From the NCBI RefSeq assembly GCF_963576615.1, contig NC_088711.1, positions 34,088,121 through 34,152,120 of the forward strand: a stretch of 64,000 bases of DNA, given 5' to 3'. The notes below the pieces were generated by a model. The model was not told the DNA's origin, searched no databases, and saw nothing but the letters and a program-made list of their open reading frames with translations. Below, piece by piece: positions 24,048 through 37,469 of this stretch (the first letter of the stretch is position 1; each line of letters begins with the position of its first letter). The position numbers and the translations under genes were made by a program. This DNA comes from Watersipora subatra. Taxonomy: Eukaryota; Bryozoa; Gymnolaemata; Cheilostomatida; Watersiporidae.

Positions 24048-25727
24048 GCATTTGTGTAATATTATATTTGTCATGTTTATTGTTAGCATTTTTATACATT
24101 TGTCTTTATACACTGTACATGTTATACCCTTATAGCTGTGTTATATCTTTTGTATTTTATACCTAGTCGTTGCCATAGTTCTCTGTTGGTTATTTTGAAA
24201 CAAAACGTAGATGCAATGTATCTTTTGCAATTTTATGCTCTATAAACCAATGTTGTAAAATATACCAATTGCACAATTTTTCCCAAATCATTGTTCCATC
24301 ACAAACTTAGCCATGGCAGTAAGTTTGAATTGTAAGACAGCGAATTTTTCTATCGTGAGATGGAAGCAACTATGCAGACATTGATATTATGTAAATATTT
24401 CATTTGTTTGGTCAAATCTACGCCTTTGTCCCTCCAGTGACTCGGCCTCATACTCTGTGATACAGAGCATCTCTGACAGCTGCATTAAACTTACATTTTA
24501 AAACTGAGGCTTTTATTAACTGCTATCCAAGTTGAAATTTGTCTAACATATCTGGTGAAATTGTTCAAAGCACCAAAACTACCTACTTTGTACTAGGCTC
24601 AATTCAGCTCAAGGAAATTATGTTAACTGCATCATTTCCATGTCATTATATTGCTGTGATCTTGCACTTAGCCAGCCTAAGCAAATAGTCCATGGACTAA
24701 CTCGATTTACTACACAAATAGATTAACACAATTTTGGTGCATTCTTCGGTATGCATGAAATGATCCAACAAGTATGACCACATTCATTCACGTTGGAGAC
24801 ACACTAGGCTGGCTAGTATATAGTCTGCTGCATAATAAAGTGCACAAAAACAATCAATTGAGAATGTTTGAAATTGTTATTCTCATTTATAATAAAAAGC
24901 TAAAAATTTATAAAATTTGATATGCAAACAGTTCTTCATATGTATATAGTGTAAGACTTAGAATATAATTTAACAAAAGCAAATTTTATAAATAAGATAA
25001 ATGAACGCAATGAAATTAAGATGGGAACAGAAATCTAATAAGAAGGATTGGCACTAAAACTGTTACGGCATTTATTGGTCACGAAATTCTCCTTTTTGAA
25101 TTAAAGTCAAAGGAGCAATGCTGGATAAACGCAAGCAAACTCGTAAAACGAAAATCCATTATTTTCTTATATGATCGACTCTAAAGGAAGAAGATCGCTT
25201 GGGTAGATAATGGAGATAACACACAAGTGACAGGTATGCATGCTCCACACCAATGCATCTCATAGAAACCACAATATTAAAAAACACCCAAATTTTTTTG
25301 TATGAAGTTTAAAATGAACTCATAAAACTACTTAAGACAGCAAATTATGTGTGATTATAATTACAAATACATATATGAAGTGGATGATAATACAACAAGT
25401 GCCCAAGTAAGATTAATATAACACGGTATGTCGTGATTAAATTATTGGTATAAAAGTGAAATTTGGTGCTGAGAGTCCGCCTACAGGTAGAATAGAAGCG
25501 CATGCTGCATGACCAACACTCCAATTGTCCTGAATTCTGTGACTAACTCACTTTTTGTAATCTCTTTTCCCAAGAGAATGCGCATTCTCTATGCTAAAAT
25601 GAAAAAGAACCAATGCAAATTAGCTAGAAAATTGTGATGCTTTTGGAATAAAATAATTTTAAACCCCAGTTGTTCGATAAAATAAAAAATAGTTTGATGA
25701 GTATTTTGAAAATATTTTCTCTGACAA

Positions 25728-27476
25728 GAGTAACAATACATAGCGTGTTGTGATGGCCAGCCTCAGCCCTGGTTCAACACAATACATAGCGTGTTGTGAT
25801 GGTCAACCTCAGCTCTGGTTCAACACAATACATAGCGTGTTGTGATGGTCAGCCTCAGGTCTGGTTCAACACAATACATAGCGTGTTGTGATGGTCAGCC
25901 TCAGGTCTGGTTCAACACAATACATAGTGTGTTGTGATGGTCAACCTCAGCTTTGGTTCAACACAATACATAGCGTGTTGTGATGGTCAGCCTCAGCTCT
26001 GGTTCAACACAATACATAGCGTGTTGTGATGGTCAGCCTCAGGTCTGGTTCAACACAATACATAGCGTGTTGTGATGATCAACCTCAGCCCTGGTTCAAC
26101 ACAATACATAGCGTGTTGTGATGGTCAGCCTCAGCTCTGGTTCAACACAATACATAGCGTGTTGTGATGGTCAGCCTCAGGTCTGGTTCAACACAATACA
26201 TAGCGTGTTGTGATGGTCAGCCTCAGGTCTGGTTCAACACAATACATAGTGTGTTGTGATGGTCAACCTCAGCTTTGGTTCAACACAATACATAGCGTGT
26301 TGTGATGGTCAGCCTCAGCTCTGGTTCAACACAATACATAGCGTGTTGTGATGGTCAGCCTCAGGTCTGGTTCAACACAATACATAGCGTGTTGTGATGG
26401 TCAACCTCAGCTTTGGTTCAACACAATACATAGTGTGTTGTGATGGTCAACCTCAGCTCTGGTTCAACACAATACATAGCGTGTTGTGATGGTCAGCCTC
26501 AGGTCTGGTTCAACACAATACATAGCGTGTTGTGATGGTCAGCCTCAGCTCTGGTTCAACACAATACATAGTGTGTTGTGATGGTCAACCTCAGCTCTGG
26601 TTCAACACAATACATAGCGTGTTGTGATGGTCAACCTCAGCTCTGGTTCAACACAATACATAGTGTGTTGTGATGGTCAACCTCAGCTTTGGTTCAACAC
26701 AATACATAGCGTGTTGTGATGGTCAACCTCAGCTCTGGTTCAACACAATACATAGTGTGTTGTGATGGTCAACCTCAGCTTTGGTTCAACACAATACATA
26801 GCGTGTTGTGATGGTCAGCCTCAGCCCTGGTTCAACACAATACATAGCGTGTTGTGATGGTCAGCCTCAGGTCTGGTTCAACACAATACATAGCGTGTTG
26901 TGATGGTCAACCTCAGCTTTGGTTCAACACAATACATAGCGTGTTGTGATGGTCAGCCTCAGCTCTGGTTCAACACAATACATAGTGTGTTGTGATGGTC
27001 AACCTCAGCTTTGGTTCAACACAATACATAGTGTGTTGTGATGGTCAGCCTCAGCCCTGGTTCAACACAATACATAGCGTGTTGTGATGGTCAGCCTCAG
27101 GTCTGGTTCAACACAATACATAGTGTGTTGTGATGGTCAGCCTCAGCTCTGGTTCAACACAATACATAGCGTGTTGTGATGGTCAACCTCAGCTTTGGTT
27201 CAACACAATACATAGCGTGTTGTGATGGTCAACCTCAGCTCTGGTTCAACACAATACATAGTGTGTTGTGATGGTCAGCCTCAGCTCTGGTTCAACACAG
27301 TACATAGCGTGTTGTGATGGTCAGCCTCAGCTCTGGTTCAACACAGTACATAGCGTGTTGTGATGGTCAACCTCAGCTCTGGTTCAACACAATACATCGC
27401 GTGTTGTGATGGCCAACCTCAGCTATGGTTCAACACAAGACATAGCGTGTTGTGATGGCCAACTTCAGCTTTGGTT
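25728..27476. repeat. 46-bp satellite-like array, about 38 copies
   Basis: Each unit contains caacacaatacatagcgtgttg, a short inverted repeat (caacac / gtgttg, extended by one pair in the t variants), then tgatggtcagcctcag. It fills the gap between the two convergent genes. Non-coding. Confidence 0.95.
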
Positions 27477-28174
27477 CGCCTTGTAATTTAATAAGCAGAA
27501 ACAAGTGTCAAAAATAGACTTGAAACAGAATATGATCAGGTGATTTACCACTAAGTATGAAATGTAGGATTCTTAGAAGTTTATGGCAAATTCACATGAA
27601 TGACCTTTGGACACAATTTGTTTATCACCTTCCTTACATTTTTCAAAGTAATGAAAGTTCCCAATTAAAAGACTTTTAATCTGCCCAACAGCAATTATTT
27701 ATGATAACCACAGAAATAATTATCAATAATTAAAAATACATAGCTACTCAATGATTAAACAAACTTCATCTTCGAAGTGAAACTGCTGAGAAGTTATTGT
27801 TACGCTCGTATTGTTGATCAATGGTTTGCAGAACTAGCCCTTGTGCATCAACACGTGTCTTTGAACCTGAGCTAACATATATATGAAAAGAGTTGACTAT
27901 TAACCATTTACTTGACTATAGGCCTCTAGGCTGACTTTTGGGTACAATGACAAGTAGGTAAAATGGAATAACTACAGAAACACAAGCTGATAAACACTGA
28001 TTGATAATCAACGTTCCAGAAAAAGTTGTCATCAAAGTGTATTCTGTTAATGCAATTACACTAATGTGGAAAATGCAGCAGACATTGATTTAACTCAAGT
28101 AAATTGTATGATAAATCTTGAATCCAATCACAGTAGGAAAAATTGCCTCCATAATATCACTGTTCTGGATTTGG

Positions 28175-28348
28175 GTGCTTTATCAATGTCACAGACATAT
28201 AGGTATATAGCCAATGTCACAGACATATAGGTATGTAGCCAATGTCACAGACATGCAGGTACGTAGCCAATGTGACAGACATACAAGTGCATAGCCAATG
28301 TCACAGACATACAAGTGCATAGCCAATGTCATAGACATACAAGTGCAC
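28175..28348. repeat. 27-bp tandem repeat, about 6 copies
   Basis: Units of catagccaatgtcacagaca plus variable ends, just beyond the likely 3' end of the TRAFD1-like gene. Confidence 0.75.
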
Positions 28349-28453
28349 AGCTAGCCCTCAAATGAAACTTCTCAGTAATCGCACTGCTTTACAAAAAGTA
28401 CATAGTAAAAGCCACATGAAAATGTTTCAGAAAATTGAAAAATGCAGTTCCTT

Positions 28454-28459
28454 TTTATT
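28454..28459 (-). terminator. Candidate poly(A) signal of the TRAFD1-like gene
   Basis: AATAAA on the minus strand, about 245 nt after the TAA stop. First such hexamer downstream. Confidence 0.45.
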
Positions 28460-28701
28460 TCAAACAGGAGTTGTGTTCACTCTCAGTAACAGAGTGAAGC
28501 TAAAATCACCTATCAACTCACTTCTTGCTAAACTGTGAAGTGAGTACCTTGTATTCAATCTAATAAAAACGTCCAAGTTCAACCAAGATTCATAATTCAG
28601 AGCAAATCGTAAAATTTGTTTGGAGTTATTCACTCTTGTAAAATATTTCTAATGTTAATCACAAGCAATAAGTAAAGACTGGCTGACGCACTGAGCGCTG
28701 C

Positions 28702-31700
28702 TTACCCGCGATCTCTGCCAGAGCTGTTAGACTTGCCACTCCCTGCAAAGGAACCTGTTGAGGATTCAGGTGAATCATCCTCATATATCTCGGGTTTTCT
28801 AGACCAGTCCTTGTTACCTTTGCACGTCAACTAAAACATAGATCTTCCTCGTGTCAAAAATAAGAACACGACAAGATTTTCTAGACCAGTCCTTGTTACC
28901 TTTGCATGTCAACTAAAACATAGATCTTCCTCGTGTCAGAAATAAGAACAAGACAAGGTTTTCTAGACCAGTCCTTGTTACCTTTGCACATCAACTAAAA
29001 CATAGATCTTCCTCGTGTCAGAAATAAGAACAAGACAAGGTTTTCTAGACCAGTCCTTGTTACCTTTGCACGTCAACTAAAACATAGATCTTCCTCGTGT
29101 CAGAAATAAGAACAAGACAAGGTTTTCTAGACCAGTCCTTGTTACCTTTGCACGTCAACTAAAACATAGATCTCCCTCGTGTCAGAAATAAGAACAAGAC
29201 AAGGTTTTCTAGACCAGTCCTTGTTACCTTTGCACGTCAACTAAAACATAGATCTTCCTCGTGTCAAAAATAAGAACACGACAAGATTTTCTAGACCAGT
29301 CCTTGTTACCTTTGCATGTCAACTAAAACATAGATCTTCCTCGTGTCAGAAATAAGAACAAGACAAGGTTTTCTAGACCAGTCCTTGTTACCTTTGCACA
29401 TCAACTAAAACATAGATCTTCCTCGTGTCAGAAATAAGAACAAGACAAGGTTTTCTAGACCAGTCCTTGTTACCTTTGCACGTCAACTAAAACATAGATC
29501 TTCCTCGTGTCAGAAATAAGAACAAGACAAGGTTTTCTAGACCAGTCCTTGTTACCTTTGCACGTCAACTAAAACATAGATCTCCCTCGTGTCAGAAATA
29601 AGAACAAGACAAGGTTTTCTAGACCAGTCCTTGTTACCTTTGCACGTCAACTAAAACATAGATCTTCCTCGTGTCAGAAATAAGAACAAGACAAGGTTTT
29701 CTAGACCAGTCCTTGTTACCTTTGCACGTCAACTAAAACATAGATCTCCCTCGTGTCAGAAATAAGAACAAGACAAGGTTTTCTAGACCAGTCCTTGTTA
29801 CCTTTGCACGTCAACTAAAACATAGATCTTCCTCGTGTCAGAAATAAGAACAAGACAAGGTTTTCTAGACCAGTCCTTGTTACCTTTGCACGCCAACTAA
29901 AACATAGATCTTCCTCGTGTCAGAAATAAGAACTAGACAAGGTTTTCTAGACCAGTCCTTGTTACCTTTGCACGCCAACTAAAACATAGATCTTCCTCGT
30001 GTCAGAAATAAGAACTAGACAAGGTTTTCTAGACCAGTCCTAGTTACCTTTGCATGTCAACTAAAACATAGATCTTCTTTGTGTCAGAAATAAGAACTAG
30101 ACAAACAACAAGCAAGGAGTGATGAAAGTAAACTAACCCTTAGGTTAATGGTAGCGAATGGCATTTGCTAGTCTTTTTATCATATAGGAAGCTCGCTAGG
30201 AAACCAGACTACAAGTTCTTGGTGTATGACTGAAAGATGCTGTACATTTAGATCACAGCTCATACCAATGGCTTAACAGAAAATATTACAAAAAGATAGA
30301 TCAATAATATGTATGTTGATTTAAATTAAATACATATTCTCTAAAATGAATCAGTTTTACAACTGTTTACTACAAGAGGGAGAAACTAAGCTATAACCAC
30401 CTCATAAAGTGTCTGTGTTTTCAGAGAGCATAACAAGCCAACTAAGAACAAGCATGATGCCCGACACTCACATCGTGTTGAGCCAGTATCTTCTGTGGAA
30501 ACTGCTGATTACAGTAGGCACATGGAATCATCTCCTCATCAGTTAGGCCTTGACTGTAGTAGTCGGTGTTCCGGGGGTAGTTACGGCCATAGTTGTAGTA
30601 CATCGGCGACGATGTTGGATATTGTCGGGACACTTGTGACTCACCCCAATCATCATAACCTATCGATTCAAATCGATCCCTCGTGGTCGGTGATAATCTA
30701 TAAAGATTTTCAAAGTGAATAAATTGATTTCGAGTAGTCACAATGGTTCTTATAAATTGCTGTCGTAGCCTTAAAGACACGTTTACAAGTCAATGAAAGC
30801 CACAATGATTTTCCGAACAATAATATCCCCAAAGTAAACATAAGAAAAAGCTGTCAAAGCTGCATTGATTGGCGTTCACACTACTAACACTTTTATAAAA
30901 GACTTTCCAAATATTTCTGCTATTCATGAGTCTATGTCTATTAGTCTATGAGTCTATGGCATGAAAAGATTGAGTGTTGCCTATGCATTGCAACGAGCGT
31001 TTGTGGCTGATAGCTCACCATAGCAAATACATATACAATATATCTGCAGGCTGCACTTCAATTTGATTTCAAGCCCGCAGACATAAACTTTGGTCACATC
31101 TCACGGAAATTTGTTAAAAAACTGCAGAAGTTTCTGCTGAAGAATGAGTACTCTTTCTAGCATTTTCCATGACAAACAATAATGACTTGGTGAGATAAAA
31201 ATAGTTCTTATCAATGTATGAAGCATTTTAGAGAGAAATGAAAATGGTTATACAATGTCGGTAATCTTAAATGGAAGTAAGAAATTTACGTAACATGGCA
31301 TGAGGTGTGGCAAGACTATTCAATTCAGCGGTAAATCCTGACTCACTGCACCTAGTACGATAAACTACCGATAGGAAACAGAAAAATCTCACGGCGACGG
31401 AGCTGGCTCAACAGGACCACCCCTGTTTCGATCGGGCATCGCAACTCGTGGAGCCTTTTTGCAAACTAGCTCGTGTCTTGTCAAGTCCCTCAGTGGAATA
31501 GGAAACTCGCAGTGTTCACATGACGCGTATTCATCATCTTCCTCATCTAAAATAGCAAATAGAGGACACATCTGCAGAACACGTCTGCATGTTTCTATAA
31601 CTTTTTAAGTGAACCCATAACAAATATTAGCAAAAGCTAAAACGCAGGATAAAATTAGTGCTAATTTACACCAATCCACTGTCGACATGTAACCAGCGGT

Positions 31701-34700
31701 GTTGTCCCAACTAAGGACGGTTTATGGTTGCCAATTTCTGCCTCCATCACAATTGTTGTTCTTCTGCTGACTTAGTGTGCCTAGTTACTTCTATCTTCCA
31801 TGGTCGAGCATTCTACTCATACTACTAGTATCACAATTTTCTCTGTGTGCATTTCTACTCAAAAATATAGACTGTAGGGTGAGACAACTCACTGACACAT
31901 AAACAAGCTTTTTAGAAAACTTAATTGAAGTCAACATCTTGTCGGTATCCTAGTTGTATTTTTACGACAAAAGCTTATGTGAGCCAAAATTAGTACCTTA
32001 TCATCTTTGGCTTTTGTTCTTAGCTCCACATGATGTTTGCATTTTCATTGACATATTATCACAAGCCGAAACAAGCCTCTACTTACGATGGCCTTGAGTT
32101 AAATTTACCAACATACAACTCAAAACTTGAGGGGATATTTCACTCTACATCTGTGATTCTTAACATATGCCATTCAAAGTTTTTCAGTGTAACAGATTCA
32201 TAAGAAGAAAAATAAGAAAAAACTACAGAAAAATATAATTAAAATGTGAAAGTTGAGTCAGTTAGAAGCTGACAATGTTGTAAATTACGCTGCAGACCTC
32301 TAGCACCAACTCTACCTCCATGTCTATCTATTACCAAGCCTCCTTTGATGTGCCATAGTGGTAAGGTTATAATAAAACCCTTTAACTGATCATTAGTCTA
32401 TTAACTTTCTCTAATTAGTGTATTAACTTTCTCTAATTAGTGTATTAACTTTCTCTAATTAGTGTATTAACTTTCTCTAATTAGTGTATTAACTTTTACA
32501 TAATCTGTTCAAGACATTTGTTTTAATGCCATGTGCACTGACAGCATTTATTAATATGTTATCTTAAACTTTGACTTAAGGAACATAATAAACAGGTTAC
32601 AAGAATATTTTATCTAAAATACATGTATGATAGTTGTAGCACACGAAGCATATCTCAGAATGAATGAACATCCTGCAGAGAAGTTTTTAGTACATTAATG
32701 AGTATTACGAAACATTATCACACTGAAAAGTAGTTTTAGAGCAAGTTTAAGGTGACAAAAAAATCTTTACAGTTGTTTTGATCAAATTTCATAAACATAA
32801 ACAAGCTACCCAGGTGTAATGGCATTCGCAATCAAATGCAAGTGTAATGCATCCAACTATCAAATACTTTGGCAGCACAAAGAATGGTAAGCGTTTAGTG
32901 GAGCCTCTTTCTGCCTTTACCCATTCATTTGAGGCTGTTTTCTGTTTTGACAACAACACAAATCAGTTTCTTACTCTCTTGACAGCATCACCAATCAGTC
33001 TCTTTCTCTCCTGACAGCAACACCAATCAGTCTCTTTCTCTCCTGACAGCAACACGAATCCGTCTCTTTCTCACTTGACAGCAACACCAATCAGTTTCTT
33101 TCTCTCTTCACAGCAACACCAATCAGTCTCTTTTTCACTCGACAGCAAAACCACTAAGTCTCTTTCTCTCTTGACAACAACACCAATCAGTCTCATTCTC
33201 TCCTGACAGCAACACCAATCAGTCTCTTTCTCTCCTGACAGCAACACCAATCAGTCTCTTTCTCTCTTGACAGCAACACCAATCAGTCTCTTTCTCGCTC
33301 GACAGCAACACCAATCAGTCTCTTTCTCGCTCGACAGCAACACCAATCAGTCTCTTTCTCTCTTCACAGCAACACCAATCAGTCTTTTGCTCACTTGACA
33401 GCAAAACCAATAAGTCCTTTTCTCTCCTGACAGCAAAACCAATCAGTCTCTTTCTCTCTTGACAGCAACACCAATCAGTCTCTTTCTCTCCAAAACAGCA
33501 CCAATCAGGTCTTTTACTCTATTGATAACAACACTAATCAGAAGAAAAAAGACAGAGCAGCTACATAAACAAAAACCTTAAAAACCTACCTGGTGCCGGT
33601 GCAGGAGGAATAAACAAAAGGTATCTTGGACCATAGCCCGGCCTTGGCGAATCTCCATATTGTTGTGCATCTTGACTCCCTTCATAGCTCTGCCCTTCTG
33701 CTTCTGGAGTGTAGGCATACATGTACATTTGACTTCCTTTAGGATAGTGAGCCATGGCTGGAGAAGGTAAAGTTGAACTGGAAGGCTCAAGAGAAGATGC
33801 TAATGGTTTGACATCAGAGTGCCTATAACAGTGACATGGTTCTTTTCCATCATCCTCATTGCCTTCTTGATACTCATTAAAATTTTTGGGTGAAGGGTCT
33901 CGGGTCTCAAACCGCTGTTCAGGTCCTCTGTCTTGAGGCACTTTATCAACAAGTGGTTCTGCATAGTCATCAAAGAACATGCCTTTAGCGCACTCCTCCT
34001 AAAATCGTAATCATAATACAAGAGACGGAATTCATAGAAGGAAAGCCGCAAAAACCCCGTTTTCACAGAAAAAGAAGTAGTCCCTCTTTACACAAAGCTA
34101 TCATGCAAAATAAAATGTTAACAAACCTGGTGTCTGAGCAAAAGGTTAATGGGTAACTGCTTATTGCAGACTTCACACGGGGCACAATCTTTGTCTAAAA
34201 AATTGAAACTGGGTATAGTTGTGATAAGGGAAAATAGATGCGATATTAAAAAGGATGTACAATGTTTTAACAGCGATGAAACACTAGCAAGAGTAGCTCT
34301 TCTATGTATCGATACAACAAGTCAAATTGTATTGGCAGTACCAACCTGCAATAGTCTCCTCGAATTTAGTTGTCTTATTTTGATGATAGTATTCATCGCT
34401 AGACCTTTTATCTGCGGCATCTTCCATATTCTGTTCATTCTTGGCCAAATCAGTTACCGCTTTCAAACTTGATGGCTTTATGTTCGGTGGCGCTCGAGCT
34501 TTCGAAGCATTTGGCTGAGCGATCCTGTGTTTTTTATCTTTTGAATATTTGCCTGCAGCAGGATCTCCACTATCAGAAATCTGTGGCTTAGAAATGTTGG
34601 CATGTTTAGGTCTGGCATCCATTTTAGAATAATTTGCATGCGGCATTGCCTGAAAGGATTCAATGTTTCTGCTTGAATGAGGCTTTGATAAAGGCCTACC

Positions 34701-35933
34701 TGACTCATTTATGGGCCGGGTACTTCTTCGTTCAGATGCCCCACTTGTGGGTTTTGCATAGTTTACGCCATTGTTGGAAAACTGAGACAAAGAATGCTCA
34801 TTAGAAGAAGCCTGGTTGGCTTGAGAGTTGTTAATTTTAGGTAAACGGTTCATAGCGCCATGTTGGGGTGGCATAAAAGGAAAAGGGTAGAAAGCCATAT
34901 TTGCCGGCATATCAGTTGGCATATTAGCATGGCGTATTGCATGCTGGCTAGACTGATGTTGATCAGTCGCAAAATCTTTACACTGAGAGCTCTCGTGTTT
35001 TAGCATATTTTTCAGCATGACAGTGCTTTGACACTTCTCACACACATCGGTTCTTGAACCACAGACATCCTCGTGATCCCTCAATTGCGAGTGTGAGAAC
35101 TCAAGTTCACAGTAAGGACAGATCATTGGTCGCTCACTGCAGTAATTCATCTAAAATTAAAACTAGTTTGCAAATTTGCAGAAAGTGGTTTCTAGAAATT
35201 GACACCTATAATTTTGTTGATAGTATTAAAAATATTTGACACTGACCTGATGATCATCCATGTCAATTTCATATAATTCAACCTTGCAGTGTTTGCATTC
35301 TATCAGTTTGTGCTCTGCTTCATCATGTTCTTCTAGAGAAACCTTCGGCACTGCCTCTCCACATTTGGGGCATTTTACCAAATACCGTTTGCAATGCAGT
35401 TCATGCGAGAGAAATGTAGAACTTGCAATCTCCCTGTCACTGCAGTATCACATCACACAATATATGAAAGCACAAATATTGGCCACGCTGACAAAATACA
35501 ATGATCCAAAGTAAACGCAAAATGATACAAGGGTTGATTCTCTGTATTTGGCTGCTATATGTATTTATCATTTGTTTACAAAACTAGCAACAATTAAAAT
35601 AACTATTAAATACTTCATTTATGTTATGAAGTATAAATCAATTCAAAACTATTCTTGTTTTTGATATCGAATTCCAAATCTCAAAAGAATGGCAGTAACT
35701 GTTGGTACTTATTGCAACACCAATTATGGGCTCTGTAGTTAATAAAAACTAGAACTAAAAACCTTCAAAGTCAGAGAGCCTCACACTGCTGCAATTAAAA
35801 GATTAAACTCCAAAATTCTAACCTCGAACATTAGCAATAAAACTCTCTGAATTAGCCATCGACGTTAATCGGTTATAATTTGATAAGCTTACCAATTTTC
35901 ACATTTCTTCGTTTCCTCCTTCAAGGCATCCAT
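28702..35933 (-). CDS. TRAFD1: TRAF-type zinc finger domain-containing protein 1-like (complete, 8 exons)
   Basis: Exons in transcript order: 35933-35893, 35439-35247, 35150-34346, 34194-34127, 33998-33590, 31546-31393, 30697-30472, 28830-28702 (TAA). All phases agree and total 2025 nt, 674 residues, against about 580 in vertebrate TRAFD1. The start is the ATG at 35933: it opens MDALKEETKKCENC, whose CxxC pairs with the His/Cys of exon 2, as in the family. The N-terminal ~130 residues carry successive CxxC...H...C fingers, including MICPYCELEF...LRDHEDVC, the family hallmark. A low-complexity middle follows. Three separate single fingers come later: CEVCNKQLPINLLLRHQEEC (exons 4-5), CEHCEFPIPLRDLTRHELVC (exon 6) and CAYCNQQFPQKILAQHDLTC, the last split between exons 7 and 8. 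In vertebrates TRAFD1/FLN29 is an interferon-inducible brake on TLR and RIG-I-like signalling; that role here is inference. The last exon's acceptor lies inside a tandem array. Confidence 0.9.
28794..30106. repeat. 82-bp tandem array, 16 copies, overlapping a splice acceptor
   Basis: ctagaccagtcc recurs every 82 bp from 28799 to 30029. Read on the minus strand, each unit contains the gttttag acceptor and the first ~36 nt of the last TRAFD1-like exon. The array therefore spans the last intron and the start of the terminal exon. Confidence 0.95.
32385..32495. repeat. 22-bp tandem repeat, 5 copies
   Basis: Units of tattaactttctctaattag, in intron 5 of the TRAFD1-like gene. Confidence 0.8.
32945..33535. 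repeat. 32-bp tandem array, about 18 copies
   Basis: Units of cagcaacaccaatcagtctc plus tttctctcttga, diverged. It starts about 55 bp past the donor of TRAFD1-like exon 5. In the transcript it is purine-rich. Confidence 0.9.
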
Positions 35934-36224
35934 GGTAGATTTATGCAAAATGCGTTGAGAACGAACAAACCGTCTACAAAACGCAACCAACCCAATTTTC
36001 AGTTCCGCTCATGTCATCAGCTAAAAATCAACCAAGACAGAGAAAATATGACAATAACAACAAGAAGAGTCTCCAGGGGAGAACTTAACTCTGTAACAAC
36101 AAACAAAAATATCAACCACAATAGCTTTTTGCCTCCAACGATTCGAGACATCAGAAAGCACACGATCAAAGCTTAATAATCCTAAGCACCAGTGTGCTGC
36201 TCTCCAAATTATACCCTGCCTCAA

Positions 36225-37027
36225 AACAAACCCAATAAATAGAGGCTTCCCTTTAGATTTAAATTAAATCGCTAGGAAGTTCTACCTCGTCTGAGGTAAG
36301 AGTCATTACAAGCAGTGGCATCAAAGTAATTCGATGAATATACGTATTAAAGCATCACATACATGAATAAACAAAAAATCCTAAATTTGTTAAAATAAAT
36401 AACATAAACGTGTTTCCTAAACCATACCCAAAGTTATTCCCTGTGCCAGGAAGAATAGGTGTTCTGCTTTCAGCTCGATTTGCGCTTGTCACCGCGGGGA
36501 AAATCCAATCTTACAGTTTCACTACTTTTTCGCATAGGCTGCAGGCATATTGGCGATGATTTATAAAATTCAAAAGTTCCGAATCCATAGTTTCATAAGC
36601 CTAACGTTCAATTGGTTTTACGTGCGAATTTTGTTTTTGGTCTAGGATTTCCAAAGCGTTTTTGCGGCCGCTCTAAGCGTTACGCAGGAGTGCGTAAGAT
36701 AGGTCTCGTGACCAAAGCCAGCAAAAAATACGCTAATTTCCAAACAAACTGGCCGTTTTAAATAATGCCCGCAGGTTGTGGGCATGTGGGCCTCAACGGT
36801 CAATAAGCCCACAACAGTAATGAAAAACTTCCGTTTTAGTAGCTCTAAAAATTATTGCTGTATTATACACCATTTAAAAGATAACAGAATTCTCTACAAG
36901 ATAATATCAATAAGTTTATGATTTAAGATAAGATAACCCTTTTTAAGTCAAAGCACAGATCTTACCTAAATTGACATATAGCTCAAATTCTGATAGGCTT
37001 TGTATCTGCAACCATTATCTGGCTTTG
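36225..37027. other. Upstream flank of the TRAFD1-like gene
   Basis: Should contain the promoter or a 5' untranslated exon. A small GC-richer patch with a gcggccgc site lies at 36665. No TATA box or initiator could be assigned with confidence. The part after 36740 resembles a repeat at 40.7 kb. Confidence 0.35.
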
Positions 37028-37034
37028 GCATTTA

Positions 37035-37076
37035 CATGATATAAGCCCCCACATGGGGGGGGGCTGTATATCATTG
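37035..37076. mobile_element. 42-bp minimal member of the same family
   Basis: Catgatataagccccc and ggggctgtatatcattg form a near-perfect hairpin with almost no interior. Flanks are gcattta (37028-37034) and gtattta (37077-37083), 6 of 7 matching. Confidence 0.6.
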
Positions 37077-37469
37077 GTATTTATAGGAATTATATGTTTT
37101 TATATCTGTGAAATCCCTAGTAGCTGCTGCTAAACAGTCAACAAATATAACAACCAGGATTGTAATCAACTGTGATAGGATTACTAAGCTGAGCTTCTCT
37201 AATTCCAATATGCATTCAGCTATTCTTACTCTTAGATTAGTCCTATAATTCAGAAGCCAGTTTGCGTGTAAAGCCAAGTTACATAAGCAAATGTGCTCAA
37301 GTGACTTAAGGAAAAAAAGACCGCTGAGCAAGGAACTGCGAACTACAAAGCCAAAAACTAGAAGGCAAAGGATTACTTTAGGTATCACTGTAAAAAACAG
37401 CGTGTTAACTTAATTTACTTGTGCGCAGCTTTTTGCAGGCATACAGCAAAATCTGTCTTTGAACGCTAC

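Noticed and set aside
28794-30106. CRISPR-like regular repeats
   Set aside because: Monomers are contiguous 82-bp tandem units with no unique spacers, in an animal gene intron. Ordinary minisatellite biology explains the periodicity.
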